DNA of 64,000 nucleotides, from assembly GCA_035610365.1 (NCBI GenBank), contig CM069432.1:125250255-125314254 (forward strand), read 5' to 3'. The notes under the pieces are model-generated. The model saw only the letters and a program-made list of their open reading frames with translations, was not told where the DNA came from and made no database searches. This DNA is from Aquatica leii (lineage: Eukaryota; Arthropoda; Insecta; Coleoptera; Lampyridae). The position numbers were made by a program, and so were the translations under genes. Positions 47,250-60,215 of this stretch are shown in pieces (position 1 is the first letter of the stretch; each line of letters starts with the position of its first letter).

Positions 47250-48035
47250 GTTGATTTTTGATTTTTACCAGCATGCCAACGTTGAACTTGCAGTTGTTCT
47301 TCTGTCATTTTGTTCGAGGTTGCAGGTGAGTAATATAATCTTGTGATCACTGCTTCCAGTATGTTTGATTTAGTTATTGTAATAATTCTTATATTGTTAA
47401 TCTGCAGACATCAAAATGTTAAGGTTGTTTGGATCATTGCGTTGACGGGAGTTTAAGCATGATTCAATTTGTGCTAAAAACGTACTGAACTCTTAGTAGG
47501 TTAGTATTACATTTGTTAGTACTCTTTTTAAGTAATTTTTTACGTATTTTATTCCAGATTCTCAAAAATCTATTGGAAATGAATCTTGTACGCGTGTGTT
47601 AAAAGCTGTAAGTTTTAGTTCTAGTAATTGTTATATGTTCATAGAGATTAGTCTAGTGGGATAATTATCAGCATTTTCATGTAGCCACTGCAAGATTGAA
47701 AAAAGTACCTCTGAAATTATATTGGCCGCGCTTAAAAAGCGATATGATACCAATTTGTATTTTTGCTACACGATTAGCTATGGATGTATTTCATTTTTTC
47801 GATTTTGATCTAATCCAGTATAAAGTTATTTTTGAGTTATACTAGTGAACTTCTTTATTTATATTTTTTTACTCTTAATATTTTTTTGAACTTCTCAGTA
47901 ATTTGTGTTCCCAAAACACTGTTTGGGTTTGATTTAATGCGTTATACGACTTTAAATATATGCAAGCGCCGTAAGCTTTTTTTGACGCATCTGAGAAACT
48001 GTCCAGTTCAACATAGTTTTTATTGGGATTAATAT
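47250..48035 (-). pseudogene. BEL/Pao pol relic, RNase H and integrase C-terminus
   Basis: Reverse strand: VELDSFSDASKKAYGACIYL (about 47955-48010) is the RNase H start (FsDAS..aYga..Yl) of BEL/Pao. After a decayed stretch, ISEVLFSILQW follows, then FSTFLAQIESCLNSR (about 47445-47490) and RNDPNNLNIL, the T...iE..LNSRP...dpndl..L block at the integrase C-terminus. Stops are frequent. It may be part of a second element or a piece displaced from the copy at 42484-44413. Confidence 0.6.
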
Positions 48036-48544
48036 AATGTAGTTTTTCTCCAAATTTAAGCTATTAAGTGCAAGTTTATTGGTATTAATTCATCCCAACC
48101 GATATTGAGTTGTCAAAGTTCTTGAATTATTAATTATGCTCCTTGTGCGATGTTTTTAAAATATTGTTGATCAGTTAACTCAGAAACATTACTCCTAAAA
48201 GTTATATACTTACATAATAGCTAGAGATAAAAACGTTGCAAGTTTGAAAAAAGCGCGGGCTAAAAACATTCGTATAAACACTGTGAGATAAATGTAAAAA
48301 TGCCACTAAAGTGGCAGCAGTGGGAGAACACTCTACTATACTTTTATTAATGCATTGACAGTTTTTTGAGTTCCATAAGTGCAATACGATGACAGAACCA
48401 CCTTATAGTATAGATTTACTAAGCATGAATAATAGTAATTAAATGGCTATAGAGATGGAATCTTGTTTATTCTAGAATCCTATATTATAATCGAAATTTG
48501 ATCTCTGTGCGACATTTATTACTTTTGCAAAAGCATATTTTTTT

Positions 48545-48830
48545 AACTTAGACGATTATTCACAAAGAATCATAATTGCAATTTACCAGCAGAACAAACA
48601 TGGTTTCAACACGATAGTGCTTAAACATATTGATTGGACTTTTTTTTTGGTAAATGAATTGATCGTATTAGAACAATTAAATAGCCAGATAGGTCTCCAG
48701 ATCTGACTTCATCTGACTAAATGGCGTCATGTAAAAAATTTATTCTACTGAAATAGGAGAGAAAGAACAAGGCATAAAAGATCTAGTATTTAACAAATTC
48801 ATTACTGTCAGGAATTAAACGGAGGTCAAC
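48545..48830 (+). pseudogene. mariner/Tc3-like transposase relic
   Basis: CNLPAEQTWFQHDSA (about 48580-48625) and, after frame breaks, PDRSPDLTSSD (about 48692-48725) match the TWFQqDgApaH and WPaRSPDLTplDf blocks of DDE_3 transposases, carrying the second and third catalytic positions. It is unrelated in frame to the Tc1 element that follows. Confidence 0.55.
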
Positions 48831-49129
48831 TAAAATAAAGATAATTTATTATAAAAATTTTGAGATAAACTTAAATAATATACTAGGTGATACACTAGAG
48901 ATGTAATAGTCTATAACTGTTTTACTTTTTGGAATAAACGTTTGCATATATATTGTAACACGTCTACTTTGGTCGTGTACAAAGTCTAACAACGTCTTAC
49001 TGTAGTCATCGTTACTTACGGTTTCTGCCTCAGATGAGAAAATTAAATAACTAAACACGCCAAGCAAACATATATGTCTTTTATAAAATGTCATTTACAA
49101 TAAAAAGTAATGTAATAGTTTGACTTGTA

Positions 49130-51721
49130 CACTTTCAAGCATTTATAAAGACAAATGACTCAGCAAGTTTTTATTTGCAATGTTGGCTCAGAAACTGACC
49201 AACTATACCATTTATTGTTTATCTTTGTACAAAGGTCAGGTAGGTGATAACAATGTTCTACACTTAATATATATTTTATCTAAAAAAGTAATTTTATTAA
49301 ATCGAAAACATTTAAACAGTTTTTTAAAAACGTAAACCCTTATAACACCACTTTTTATTTGCTTTTAACAGAATGCTTTAATTCAATGCCAATTTCTTAT
49401 TACGTTAAAATATTTGGCTTTGTCGATATTTTGAAAAATTATGTATTTTAGTCGATATCTCATAGACTAGGCCAATTGTAATAAAATTTAAAACAGCTAA
49501 CTGTAGAAAAAAAATAAATTTTAAAATGGTGGGACAATAAAATAACGAAGTTAAAACAGATAAAATTATAAAACTTGTTTCGTAACATATATGAAAACCA
49601 AACTTAATTTAAAATATTTCTATTATACAATTATTATAAATAAAATAGTAAATACATCTGTTTATTAATTTTTCAAATTGATTATAGTGATTTCAAAAAT
49701 GCCATAACTTAAATAGCTTTTTATTTGTCATTTTATTAAAAATTGATTTAGTAAATTTTGAGATATACGTATACATACTAAAAAAGATTTGTGTAAATCC
49801 AAAATTTGAAATTGATATCATGAAAGATTGCTAAGATACGATACCCCTCATTTTGTGATAATTGTAATACTTTTCTTATATTTCGTATAATAACTTATTA
49901 AAATACATAACTATAATTTTATTTTTACACATTGATTGTTTCTTAGTAGCCACTGGAAATAATATAAACAAAATGGTGTTTTCATAAGGTAAAACATTGC
50001 CATATCCCAAGAGATTTTTTTTATGCTTACAGACTCGTGAAATAAATATTTTCGATGAGGTTCAAATCAGGAGATTTTACAGGCCAGTCGAGACAGGTCA
50101 CTTCAGGGTGATTATCATACCATTGCCGAACTACTCTCGCCGTGTGCACTGAACTATTGTCTTGCACAAACAATATTTGTAGAGGTTTGGGATATATGGC
50201 ACGGACGGAGGGTAACATTATATTTTCTAATATTTCAATATAATCATGACTGTCATACGGCGATTAATCTTGACTAGTTCACCAGGCCCCGCTGATGTCA
50301 TCCAACTCTAATACACAAATAAAATTCGACCGCTTCGTTTCTTCCTTACGACGTTTTCTTCGTTGTAGCGTGTCCTATTTAATCTCCAGACAGGTTTTAA
50401 TCGGAGACTGTCTTTGGATGACCAAAAAACTTTCTCGTTAGAAAAAACATTAGTCAACTCTCTGTCTAGTTGCGCTTGACAAAATTCCACTCTATTTATT
50501 TGATGCTGCGGAGTTAAATCAACGTTATAAGCAGAGTGTCTAGCGCGTAAACCATATCCATTTAATCGTGTACAAACTGTCGTTTGTAAATGAAAATGCT
50601 GTCGAATATCAGACGAATTACTTATTAGAGAATCAGCTAAAAATTGTCGTATCTTCTCTAGTTGTTCATTCGAAATTGCGTATGGTTTTGAAGCGCATGG
50701 TCTGTTTTTTTAGCCTTCGTAACCATCTTCAATATAATATTTGATCCATTTTTGAATCATTCGCAACTGTAAAGTAATAAAAGTATTGATATAGACATAC
50801 TACATCTATAGTTACAACCGGATTTAAAATCTTTTCACTACGTTTCCAATTGATTTAGTTATGTATATAAATAAAATTTTTCTAAAAATAATAAATATAA
50901 AAAAGCAATGTAATATAACTTTATCGATACTCTAACTATTCTACTAATTTCTCTAGAAGATTTTCCGGCTTCATGTAAATCTACTGCACGTGCTCAAACT
51001 TCCAAGAGATGCCCATTCTTAGATAACCAGTATTAGATATAGTAATACAATAACTGTTCACGAATAGTTTAAAACAGAGACTGAAAAATATGCAAAGTTT
51101 TGTTGAAACTTATTACTATAATCCGTCATGAACGATTGGCTAATTTGTACACCAAGGTTACACAATCTGAAAAGACTAAATTAAATTCTAATTAAGTGAT
51201 AACAAGCTTCAACAAATATTTCTCCTAAAAAATTGCAAACAACGGCCTGTGTGTTTTTAATTTATCATATAAACAAGTAAAATACAGACATGATTTGTTT
51301 AAATATTTTAGTTGTATATGTAGAAATCATTTCGAAGATTTTTAAAAAAAAATTTAATGGGAATAATTTAAATTATTAAAATACTTTTGATTAAATGCAA
51401 TAATGTATAAAACTGAAATTGATATTAAATTAAAGTATGCAGTTAGAAGCGAATAAAATATGGTTTTATAAAGGTTTCCGTTTTTCAAAAATTGCGAATT
51501 TTAAAAAAAATAGTCAAAAACTGTTTAAATGTTTTCGATTTAATAAAATTAACTTTCTTGGATCAAATATATATTAAGTGTAAAGCATTGTTATCACATA
51601 CCTGACCTTTGTACAAAAATAAACAATAGATACTTCTTAATGGTATAGTTGGCTAGCTTCTGAACCAACATTGCAAATAAAAACTTGCTGAGTCATGCAC
51701 CTTCATAAATGCTTTAAAGTG
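49130..51721. mobile_element. Tc1-like element with ~220-bp terminal inverted repeats
   Basis: Left arm 49130-49350 and right arm 51505-51721 are reverse complements at high identity, starting CACTTT.AAGCATTTAT and including GACTCAGCAAGTTTTTATTT. Both ends abut TA (49128-49129 and 51722-51723), the standard Tc1/mariner target duplication. The transposase relic lies inside on the minus strand. At 2.6 kb, with long repeats, it is larger than a typical 1.3-1.6 kb Tc1 element. Confidence 0.8.
50027..51010 (-). pseudogene. Tc1-like transposase, broken
   Basis: Reverse-strand order: ARAVDLHEAGKSSREISRIV (about 50940-51000, helix-turn-helix), a ~150-bp gap that looks like an intron ending TTACTTTACAG (near 50770), MIQKWIKYYIEDGYEG, LNGYGLRARHSAYNVDLTPQ, VEFCQAQL (50490), FSNEKVFWS (first catalytic site, Asp replaced by Asn), VWRLNRTRYNEEN, GPGELVKI, then FVQDNSSVHTARVV (second Asp, about 50165) and DWPVKSPDLNLIENIYF (third site). 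Frameshifts lie near 50250-50310 and a stop in the N-terminus. The D-to-N change and the shifts make it inactive. Confidence 0.8.
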
Positions 51722-52035
51722 TACATTTGCTGTGGTGCTTCCGTTCATAATAAATTATTGTCAAAAGTTATTCGTCACCTAGGTTCAACTAGACTAATTC
51801 CGCTAGAGCTGCTAATATCTTAAGATACGGTCTATCTACAGCGTTTAGTCGAATTGAATAAACGTAATGACTAATTGTGCAAATTAGTCATATGGACTTT
51901 GCGTTGTTTGGTCTATGTGTATCGACAAGTCGTCACAAGTCGCGCTAAGACGACACGTTTATCAATCGAATTGCTTTGAAGGCGTTTTAAAGTCGCAGCA
52001 GCAGTTGTTAGTTTTGTGTGCTACTTAATAATAAT

Positions 52036-53660
52036 GTCAAAAAGTAAAAGAAACATTTTGAGGTTTTCAAGAGGACGAGAAATTATTACACAAAGTATCT
52101 ATTCACTCGGCATTATACGACGCGAACAATAAATTGTATAAGGATCAGAATGTCAGAGATAACATATGGAACGAAGTTTCGAAGAATGTACAGAAAAGTG
52201 TTATCTAATGTTTAAAATCAAATTAAAAGCAAACAAAAATTTATTTTATTTAAGTGTTTATTTTTTCTGTTTTAATTTAAGTTTAAGATTGCAAAAAAAG
52301 ATGAACCAGTTTGAAGGATGTTTATTGGAAAAAGAAAAAAGAATATAAGGAAAGAACTGGATCATCGACCAGACCGACTAGTAAATGGGAATATATGGAT
52401 GCTTTAGTTTTCTCGGAGACAATTGAAAGATTTGGAAAGTAAATAGTATATTGTTTTATTAGGATTAAAAGTGGCATTTTTTTAAAACAAATTTTGCATT
52501 TGCAGATGCAAAACTGCGAGACAAAAAAAAAACACTTTTAATCAGAATAAAACATGCTATTTTTTCTCTAACCGAAATCACTCATTTAACTATTAATTTG
52601 TGCTTTGAATTTATTATAATAAAGAAAGAAAAGAAGAAAATATTGCGAAAATAATACTGAAAGTTGATAGTGGTAATAATAAACCTAGCACAGTTGTCAT
52701 TTCTGATTTCACCACGTCTGAAAATAATATAACTATTAATGAATGTCTAACAGACAGCTTTAAGAATTGGTCCAAGAATAAGGGTACGGGCAGTTCCAGT
52801 GTTTTATTTAGTTGTAATACATGTACAAACTGTGTATTTGATATCAATGTGGATTAACAGTAATTGTAAATATTGTTAAATACATTTCTCAAATTAAAAG
52901 TACCAAGTTTTAATTTAAATAATTACTTTTAATACTAGGATTAAAAGTGACAACTTTAGATCCTAGGATTAAAAGTGAATACTTCTGTTGCTAAGATACA
53001 TTTTTTTTCTCTCAGTAAGGAAAACGTCAACTTTAGAAACACCTTACAGTAGAAAAATGTCATACTTTTGTAACGGTTGGAGAAAAACTTTTTTTTATGT
53101 ATTTTTGGCTACAGTTGTTATCTTAAGTAATTTGTTTTAGAACTTTAAACAACACAAATGTAATTATAGATGAAAAGAACTTTCTAAGAAGTCCAGACGG
53201 AAAAGATGAAAATATGTTTACACATGAAAATGACGAAAAACAAGAAAAGGTCACCCAAGAATTGCTAAAAAAAGAAATTGAACAAAAAGATACTCAAAAA
53301 ATGCAACAAGAAAATATTCGAGAAATGCAAGAATAAGACACTTGAAAAATGTCAGAAAATAACTCCGAAGAAATACAATCTGCAAAAATAGTAAATTTAA
53401 AAGTGGAAAATTAAAAACATATTATTTAAAAAGAAAAGAAAGAGCACGACCAAAAAAAATTTTGATACTCTATTAAAAGGAAAATCGTACAAAATTAATG
53501 ACAAAGATTGAATCTATGATTTCAGTCGGGAAAGCCTCATCCACTTAAATCATTTTTTGCTAGTATGGCCGAGACGGTAATGGGTTTTCCTCCAGTATTG
53601 GCTGTCCGGGTCAAAATAAAAGTACTACAAGTAATAACAGAACTGGAATTAGAAAATTGT
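52036..53660 (+). pseudogene. MADF-like accessory protein of the Harbinger relic
   Basis: MSKSKRN start, frameshift, then EKLLHKVSIHSALYDANN with YKDQNVRDNIWNEVSK (about 52078-52190), a MADF/Myb-like DNA-binding domain. A separate open stretch at about 52610-52856 (ISDFTTSENNITINECLTDS, CNTCTNC) and a lysine/glutamine-rich coiled coil (53200-53340) follow. HPLKSFFASMAETVMGFPP (about 53538-53595) resembles the BESS-type dimerisation tail. Stops and shifts separate these pieces and exon limits are unclear. In Harbinger elements such proteins bring the transposase to the nucleus and the DNA ends. Confidence 0.5.
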
Positions 53661-54029
53661 GGGGAACACCGTAATTCACCTTATCCTTAATCCAGCATAA
53701 ACTCATATTCATCTCGTCATACAAACTAGTTACTAAGCACCTAACTGACTTAAAGCTCCATTCAATTATACTGATTCAACTGAATATGTGGCACCTAATT
53801 GTGATGAAGCGCGCGGTAAAGAAAATTGAGTTCTTTATTCAGTAACTTTTACAGCTATTAAAATAATTATTAAAAAACGATCATTTTTATTTCACATTTA
53901 CTTAGTTACATTTTTTTTAAATAATAAAAACTTATTACTCGATATCTGTTTTAGTAACGTGTTTCATTTGCCAACTAACATTTTCAAATCTACTGCTAAA
54001 ATAATTCTTTAAATTATTTCTATATTAAA

Positions 54030-54725
54030 ATGCTATTGCTGATGAGTTGCCGCCAGTATAACGTAGTTATCGTATTGTTCTTGGACACCTGATTATTGAA
54101 ATCTTCTCGGCTTAAGCAATAATTAAAAACTCGTATCTGTACATCTGGCTTTATCTCTGGCATATAGTCTTAAAACATTTTCTGTAAGTATAAATGCTTC
54201 GTCTCCTAGAATTACATGAGGGAGTACAATATTGATGCCAGATAAAACGTCCTCTTCTGGGATAAATTCTTTACTATGTATAACTTTATAGATGGACGAT
54301 TTTTAAAAAATTTCTTTCCATAAGCACCAATATTGACCCATGTGAATTTATATCGGGCATCAACAATGGGTAAACACTACTATAGACAAATAAGACTTGT
54401 AGTTAAAATACAAAGTTCTTGTTTCTTTTGGGCAAACTATGTTTTCGATCGATTGGTCCACAACAATTTGAGAAATTCCATTTCTTGTAAAATTTACTAG
54501 CAATTTGTTTCAAATCTCTGGCAAATAAATTGGAAATATTGCGTAGTGCAGTCAAAACTTCTCTCACTATTTTACTGAAGTGATTATAAGATATTCTGTA
54601 ATTAAGATCCATAGATCGGAATGATTCACCGATTGAAAGAAATCTATACAATGAAAATACAGTACGTAATTTAACAATTATTACAATATTGATAACTCAC
54701 CTTAATGTTACAGCAAACATTTTAA
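54030..54725 (-). pseudogene. PIF/Harbinger transposase relic
   Basis: Reverse strand: SIGESFRSMDLNYRISYNHF, WNFSNCCGPIDRKHSLPKRN (first catalytic Asp in GPIDRKH, where GaiDGKH is usual), then in another frame VDARYKFTWVNIGAYGK (about 54310-54360), LPHVILGDEAFILTENVLR (second Asp, about 54175-54230) and RVFNYCLSREDFNN. The block with the third acidic residue and the C-terminus are not recognisable. An in-frame break lies near 54400. Confidence 0.75.
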
Positions 54726-55099
54726 AAGCAGAAATAGGATGTTTACAAACGTAGAAGGCATTTTTTAAATATCGTCAGATATATAATCATCTTCTTCCTC
54801 TGCCATCAGGGGGGTAATTACAGCAGACACTGTTTGCTTCATATTAATAATTAATTTTATGTTGGACCACACTCACACAACTACATACAAGATTTAATTA
54901 GAAATCGCTTTTAATAATCGCAGAATGCAAACCATAAAGAACGACTAAATGACGTGTCTTGTCGTTACATTTAGTCGATCCGAATAAACGCTGTTTTAAT
55001 GAGTGGGTTATCTAAAGTCATCTGGACTTCGCCGACGAGTTGAAATAACTAACCAGACCAACACGTAAGGTGTTAAACCACCTCCAGCAATAATAAACA

Positions 55100-58000
55100 A
55101 AGGCACAAACAGGTATAAACAATGAACACTTACTGAATTGCTAACGGGATGAAGATGAACGACTTTGATCTTGTGATGCTGATAAAATTAATTCGAATTT
55201 GTGTAGCAGCGTAAAAGTCATGTAACTAAATCCATATTTATACATTTTTGGAGTGATTGTAGACAGAATCCTAATTGAAAAACTTGTCTTCTCCAAATAT
55301 TATATAACTCAATCAAACTACGATTGCTTCGACTTTAATACCATTAAGTCATCTTCAGGTTGTTAATTCAGTCGTTAACAAAAATCAAGTTTAATATTTT
55401 TAAAATTGATTTGTGTTAACGATTGAATAATCTTTATGTCCAATGATTAGTGTTGTAACAAATATTTTTTTGTCTAGTATCTAGATACAAATACAGATGC
55501 TTTTCATAAACTGTACAATCAACATACTTTTTCAAAAAATAGTATGTAGATACATGTCAGATACATTTTTAACAAAATCTGTTGTCAATAAAAATTAAAA
55601 CAAAACAGCCATAATGTTCAGCTAAAAAACACAACTTTATTAAGAAAAACATTGTATTATCAACCTTAATCACATAAAAAAATACAATTTTACAAATAAA
55701 AATTATTTTGTTTTAAGATTAATAGCATTTTAAATGTCTCGTCAGACACCGTATTTTGACGTAGAGTTAATAGCACAGTTAATAGTAAACCACCAACACT
55801 AAAAACTCTTAACAACAATGCAACAAAATGGTGTATGCTGTACTAATTACACAAGTTAAACAAGGTATTGTTACAAGTTATTAAAATTTTTAAATTACGA
55901 ATATATTCTAATAAAAATTTTATTTTGATTTAGATTGGATTTTTAGCTTAACAAAATAGTTTCTTCTAAAAGCAATTTTTACAATTGTTTTAGAATTGTT
56001 AATTTTTTTAATGTACATGTAATGGGTTCAAACCGTGGTTCTAACAAACCGTTTTTTATTTTTACGGAATGGGAGTTTACTAATGCAATGTAAAACCCTT
56101 ATAAAATTTAAAAGTGTATAATTTTTTTTAAAAGTTTTTATCTAATTTACGCATTTAATTTTTTTAAGCGGTAATTATTGTGTCAACTGTAGTTTATGTA
56201 AACCATTTTAATTTTCTAATGCTTTTGGACTTATGTAGCTATATAAGAATTAAAGTTTTATTAATTAACAAGTAAAATGAAAAAAAATATTTGATTAAAA
56301 GTTTTATATAACCTATGCAAGGATGTATTTTAAAAATAAAACTTTTAAGATTAGAAATCTTATATTTTTAAATAAAACCGTAACAAGAAACTTGTAAAAA
56401 CAAAATTGCAGTCGTCATTTTAAATTAGGTACTATTACTTGGCAACAATCTTCTTCTCATAATAAGAGTTTAGACTAAGAATTTTAGTAATCAAATTTCA
56501 AACAAGCTGCTTTAAAACATGTATTGCTAATAATTCGGTTTTAAATAAGTATTTGTTATAAAAAAATGTTTTAATTATAATAAAATTTTTATACTAATAA
56601 GTTACAACAGAACCTTTATAAAGCCTAAAATATTTATTATTTTATTGCTGTAAAATATTATTTCTTTTATTAAAAAAGCCAACTATACTGTTATTATTCT
56701 GTGTGGTAGGTAGTACATACAAAATTAGTGTGTTTTAAAAGTAAATTATTTTAAATTTCTTTGATTTTACTATACCATTAAATTCTGTTGGTACTCTTTG
56801 ATATCAGTACCTATAGTTCTTTAAACTTTTTTAATGACTATTTAATATTAAGTGTAGTTTTTGTCTTATTAATAAAAGTACTAAACACATTGTTGTAAAC
56901 ATTGCAAAAAATGTTAAAAACATTTACACATAGTTAAAAAAACTGTTGAATTATTTATGTCACATGACCGCGCGTAGACAAACTTTTAACCAAAGTTATG
57001 ACTTATGTTAGTCTATTAGTGGGCTTCTCATTTGTGTGCATTCTTCAAACTTGAACGTCAAAAATTAATAACTATTATAATACTTATGTTAAAGTGGTTT
57101 AATTATTAAAAATAAACTATAAGTAAGTTTTTATTTAAAATTAAGTAAATCGGTACAAATTATAAAGTAGCATGCAATTAACAGAATTTTATAGATGTAG
57201 AAGTTATTACCAATTTTTATTAAAAAAACATTTCGTACATAGAATACTAATCTAAAAGCTATATTTAAATTTTATAGAATTAGTGGAAACATTTAAGAAG
57301 AATATAATTTAAAAAAATATTTAAAACGTGTTAAAAAAAGATGTAAAAGATAAACGCACATGTTTTTTGTAACAAATTTAGCAGAAAATATTTTTAAACA
57401 AATGTTATGTTAGTTGTATTTGTTCTATTTATTTAATTAAATTTCGGTCATAGAATTGATGTTTCAAAAACTTTTTATACAGTAATAATATACTTATAAA
57501 AACAACCTTAATTTTAACGGTTTTTTATACTATATGATATAAGAAAAGCATATAACTTTTTAAAAATTGAATAACGATATTTAAGAAAAAACATTGTTTG
57601 TGTTTAAATCTCGTTTATTGTTTGTTGGTTGTATAAAACTACGTTGTTGGGAAATATAACATGTATCAAAATACCCATGTCAGTTAAAAGTGACAACGAA
57701 AATGTTTTAAAAAACGTTTAGTGTTTTACTAAATACTCATTTTAATACATAATAATTAAATGAATAATAAACAGAAACCACTTGACGCAGTCGACTCAAA
57801 GTGTTAATTAACTTTAATGTGATAAATAATTTAAATCAAGTTAATAAAATGGTAAAATACTTAAACAGGTAGATAAACTAAGAATTCTGTTTTTTGACGG
57901 AAATTAATCTAAAAAATCCAACCATGTTAAACAAAAATTTTCAATTTATTTAATAGTGGCAGGTTATAAAAAAAATAAAACATTAAAAAAAGTAATAAAC

Positions 58001-58620
58001 TTTTACATAAACAGCTAATAGTAATTGCATTTGTTGTTTACTACTAGACGATGTAAATAACCGTTTTTTATATGAAAAAAAAATAGTATAAAGAAGAAAG
58101 AAACATTGTGTACTGTGATGAACTATATTTGCACAGTTTACATACGGCTCCAAAGAGTTCGAATGCTAGCAGTGACAAGTGTTTAAAGTCAACAGGTGCA
58201 AAAAGTTTAAGAATTCTTCATGTTGGAGATTGAAAAGGATTTGTTCCAAATTGTTTATTAATATTTAAGTCTGGGCTTCCAACAAAAGTTTCAATATCTC
58301 TTTTTGTATTTATTGATCAATCTACAGTATGCATTTTTAAAACAAAGAACTTTAAATTTTAATACCTAACAAATAAAATAAAAATAAGTTGCCACATCAC
58401 TCTCTCATTCTAAGATCGATTTCGAAGACTTTTCTCTAAACTAAACTTGGTTATTAGTGATTTTGTTTTAGCGACGACTGCGGTTACCTAGACCACTTGA
58501 ACAACCAGGGGCTCTATCCTTGAAGTCACTTGTTCACAAGCGTATACGTTCGAGTGGTTTTGGAACGCACGACTTGGAAAGTGCATATTCTCAAAGCCCA
58601 ACAAACACAGTAGTTTTAGA
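55100..58620. other. AT-rich stretch with a possible hAT terminus
   Basis: Near 55450-55570, TAGTGTTGTAACAAATA is followed by AGTATCTAGATACAAATACA and AGTATGTAGATACATGTC, which resembles a hAT end with subterminal repeats; no partner end found. Near 58470-58600 the base composition is more balanced but uninterpretable. No gene seen. Confidence 0.45.
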
Positions 58621-58686
58621 TTTTAATGAATGCTAACATTAGAATGTCTTCCGGGTTTGGACCGTGTCATAGTTGCAACCGGAGCT

Positions 58687-58727
58687 GCCAACGTTTCGCC
58701 CACTTTCGTAAGGGGCTTCATCAGGGC
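58687..58727 (-). ncRNA. hammerhead-like ribozyme motif, PLE left copy
   Basis: Minus strand: GCC, CUGAUGA, an extra A, stem II GCCC/GGGC with further pairs around an ACGAA-type loop, GAAA, CG, cleavage triplet GUU, GGC. Core intact. Confidence 0.6.
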
Positions 58728-58948
58728 GTGAGATAAATCGCAAAACTCAAACAAGCAATCGAAATCTAACTAAGAACTTATCAAAAGTTAGGTTATCCAC
58801 TTGTAAAACAAGCCATAACCTAAACTATGAAAAGGTAAGAAAGAAAACGATAACCTGAAAAAGCAAACGAAAATCTAACAAAGAACCACTACCGAGTTAG
58901 GTAATCAACTTGTGAACCAAGCCAGATTCTAAACTCCGTAGAAGTGAC

Positions 58949-60213
58949 TTAAGAAGAAATGGTCTCCGTATTTAAAGGAAAAGGATTGTCACGGATGATT
59001 AAGCTCGACCCTGATTGGGTTACGGTTGCTAGGGGGCGTGTTTTTGATAAATGACTAATAACCGGGAACCAAAGAGGGGATAGTTCAAAACCATGATCGC
59101 GATTGAAGTTATTGGGGTGTTTGATGATTTCTATGCTTTCTCGGAATTTCCTGTTGAAAAAGAATGGAGATTTGGCAATCAACGAAACATTATCAAAATC
59201 TATCTTGTGACCTGTAGTAAAATGATGTTCAGCGACCGCAGACTTGGAAGTATACCTTTTCCTTATACAACGATCATGTTCTGAAATGCGAGTAATGACG
59301 GAACGACCGGTTTCACCAATGTAGACTAAACCACAAGAACAAGGAATTTGGTATACACCTTGAGATGAAAGTGTAGGAAATTTGTCTTTGGGAGAAGGAA
59401 GAATCTGAGAGATTTTGCCTGTCGAGTTGAATATGGGTTTAATACCATTCTTACGAAGGAGTTTCCCTATTTGATCTGTAACCTTGTGAATGTAGGGTAA
59501 AAAGGCCAATTTCGGGTTGGATTCGGGAGTAGAAATGTCCTTAGGTAATCGAGTACGTGGATGTAAACGACGATTAATAACTCTATGAATATCTCGCTTT
59601 ACATAACCATTGTTCACTAAGGTTCTAGTAAGATGACGGAGTTCTGAGTCTAGATTCTCAGGTTGACAAATAGAAAAGGCACGATGGACCAAAGATTCAA
59701 TAACAGAACGTTTCTGTGCAGGATGATGATGAGACGAAGCATGAAGGTATCTGTCCGTATGGGTGGGTTTGCGATAAACAGAATAGCCTAAAAGTCCGTC
59801 GGGCTTACGAGTCACAAGAACGTCAAGAAATGGAAGAGAACCGTTACTTTCGATCTCCATAGTAAATTTGATATCTGAGTGTTGATTGTTAAGATAATCA
59901 AGAAACTTAGACAATTCAAGATGACCATGAGACCAAACAATAAACGTGTCGTCAACATATCTAAACCACACTTTAGGTTTTAATATTGATGATTCCAAAG
60001 CAACCGTTTCAAAGGATTCCATCAAAATGTTAGCTACAACAGGTGATAGAGGAGAACCCATAGCAGCACCAGAAACTTGTTCGTAAAACTTATTATCAAA
60101 TTGGAAGTAAGATCTTGGGGTTCAAGTTTTATAGTTTCTAGACGTTGAATAAAATGCTGAGAGTTGAGGATGTGAGAAGAGGTTTTACCTGTAAACTCGC
60201 AAAGAATGTGAGC
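58949..60213 (-). CDS. Penelope-like RT-endonuclease, left copy, 5'-truncated
   Basis: The 370-codon frame 58949-60061 starts at the Met of MGSPLSPVVANI (RT block before the catalytic motif). YVDDTF lies at residues 35-40, the thumb has HHHPAQKRSVIESLVHRAFS at 111-130, a linker follows, and then GIY-YIG: GVYQIPCSC 235-243, VYIGETGRS 246-254, AVAEHHFTTGH 275-285, and Glu in RESIEI (307-312). All key residues of palm motif C and the nuclease are present. Upstream, 60062-60213 encodes earlier RT sequence (TGKTSSHILNSQHF, LETIKLEPQD) but jumps from QDL into a shifted copy of TYFQFDNK, a deletion of about 130 bp that removes motif A. The protein therefore cannot be a working RT as it stands. Confidence 0.85.
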
Positions 60214-60215
60214 TC

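Larger units (their letters stand above)
51846..55033. mobile_element. PIF/Harbinger relic with two converging genes
   Basis: The MADF-like frame runs on plus and the DDE transposase on minus, the usual Harbinger pair. Similar ~60-bp segments near both edges are in the same orientation (51846-51903 and 54969-55033: TTTAGTCGA..GAATAAACG...GTCAT.TGGACTT.GC). I could not define true inverted ends or the 3-bp target duplication, so the limits are approximate. Confidence 0.5.

Noticed and set aside
59093..59284. 63-codon frame antisense to the PLE ORF, repeated at 61176-61367
   Set aside because: It lies opposite a well-supported coding frame and is duplicated only because the palindrome is.
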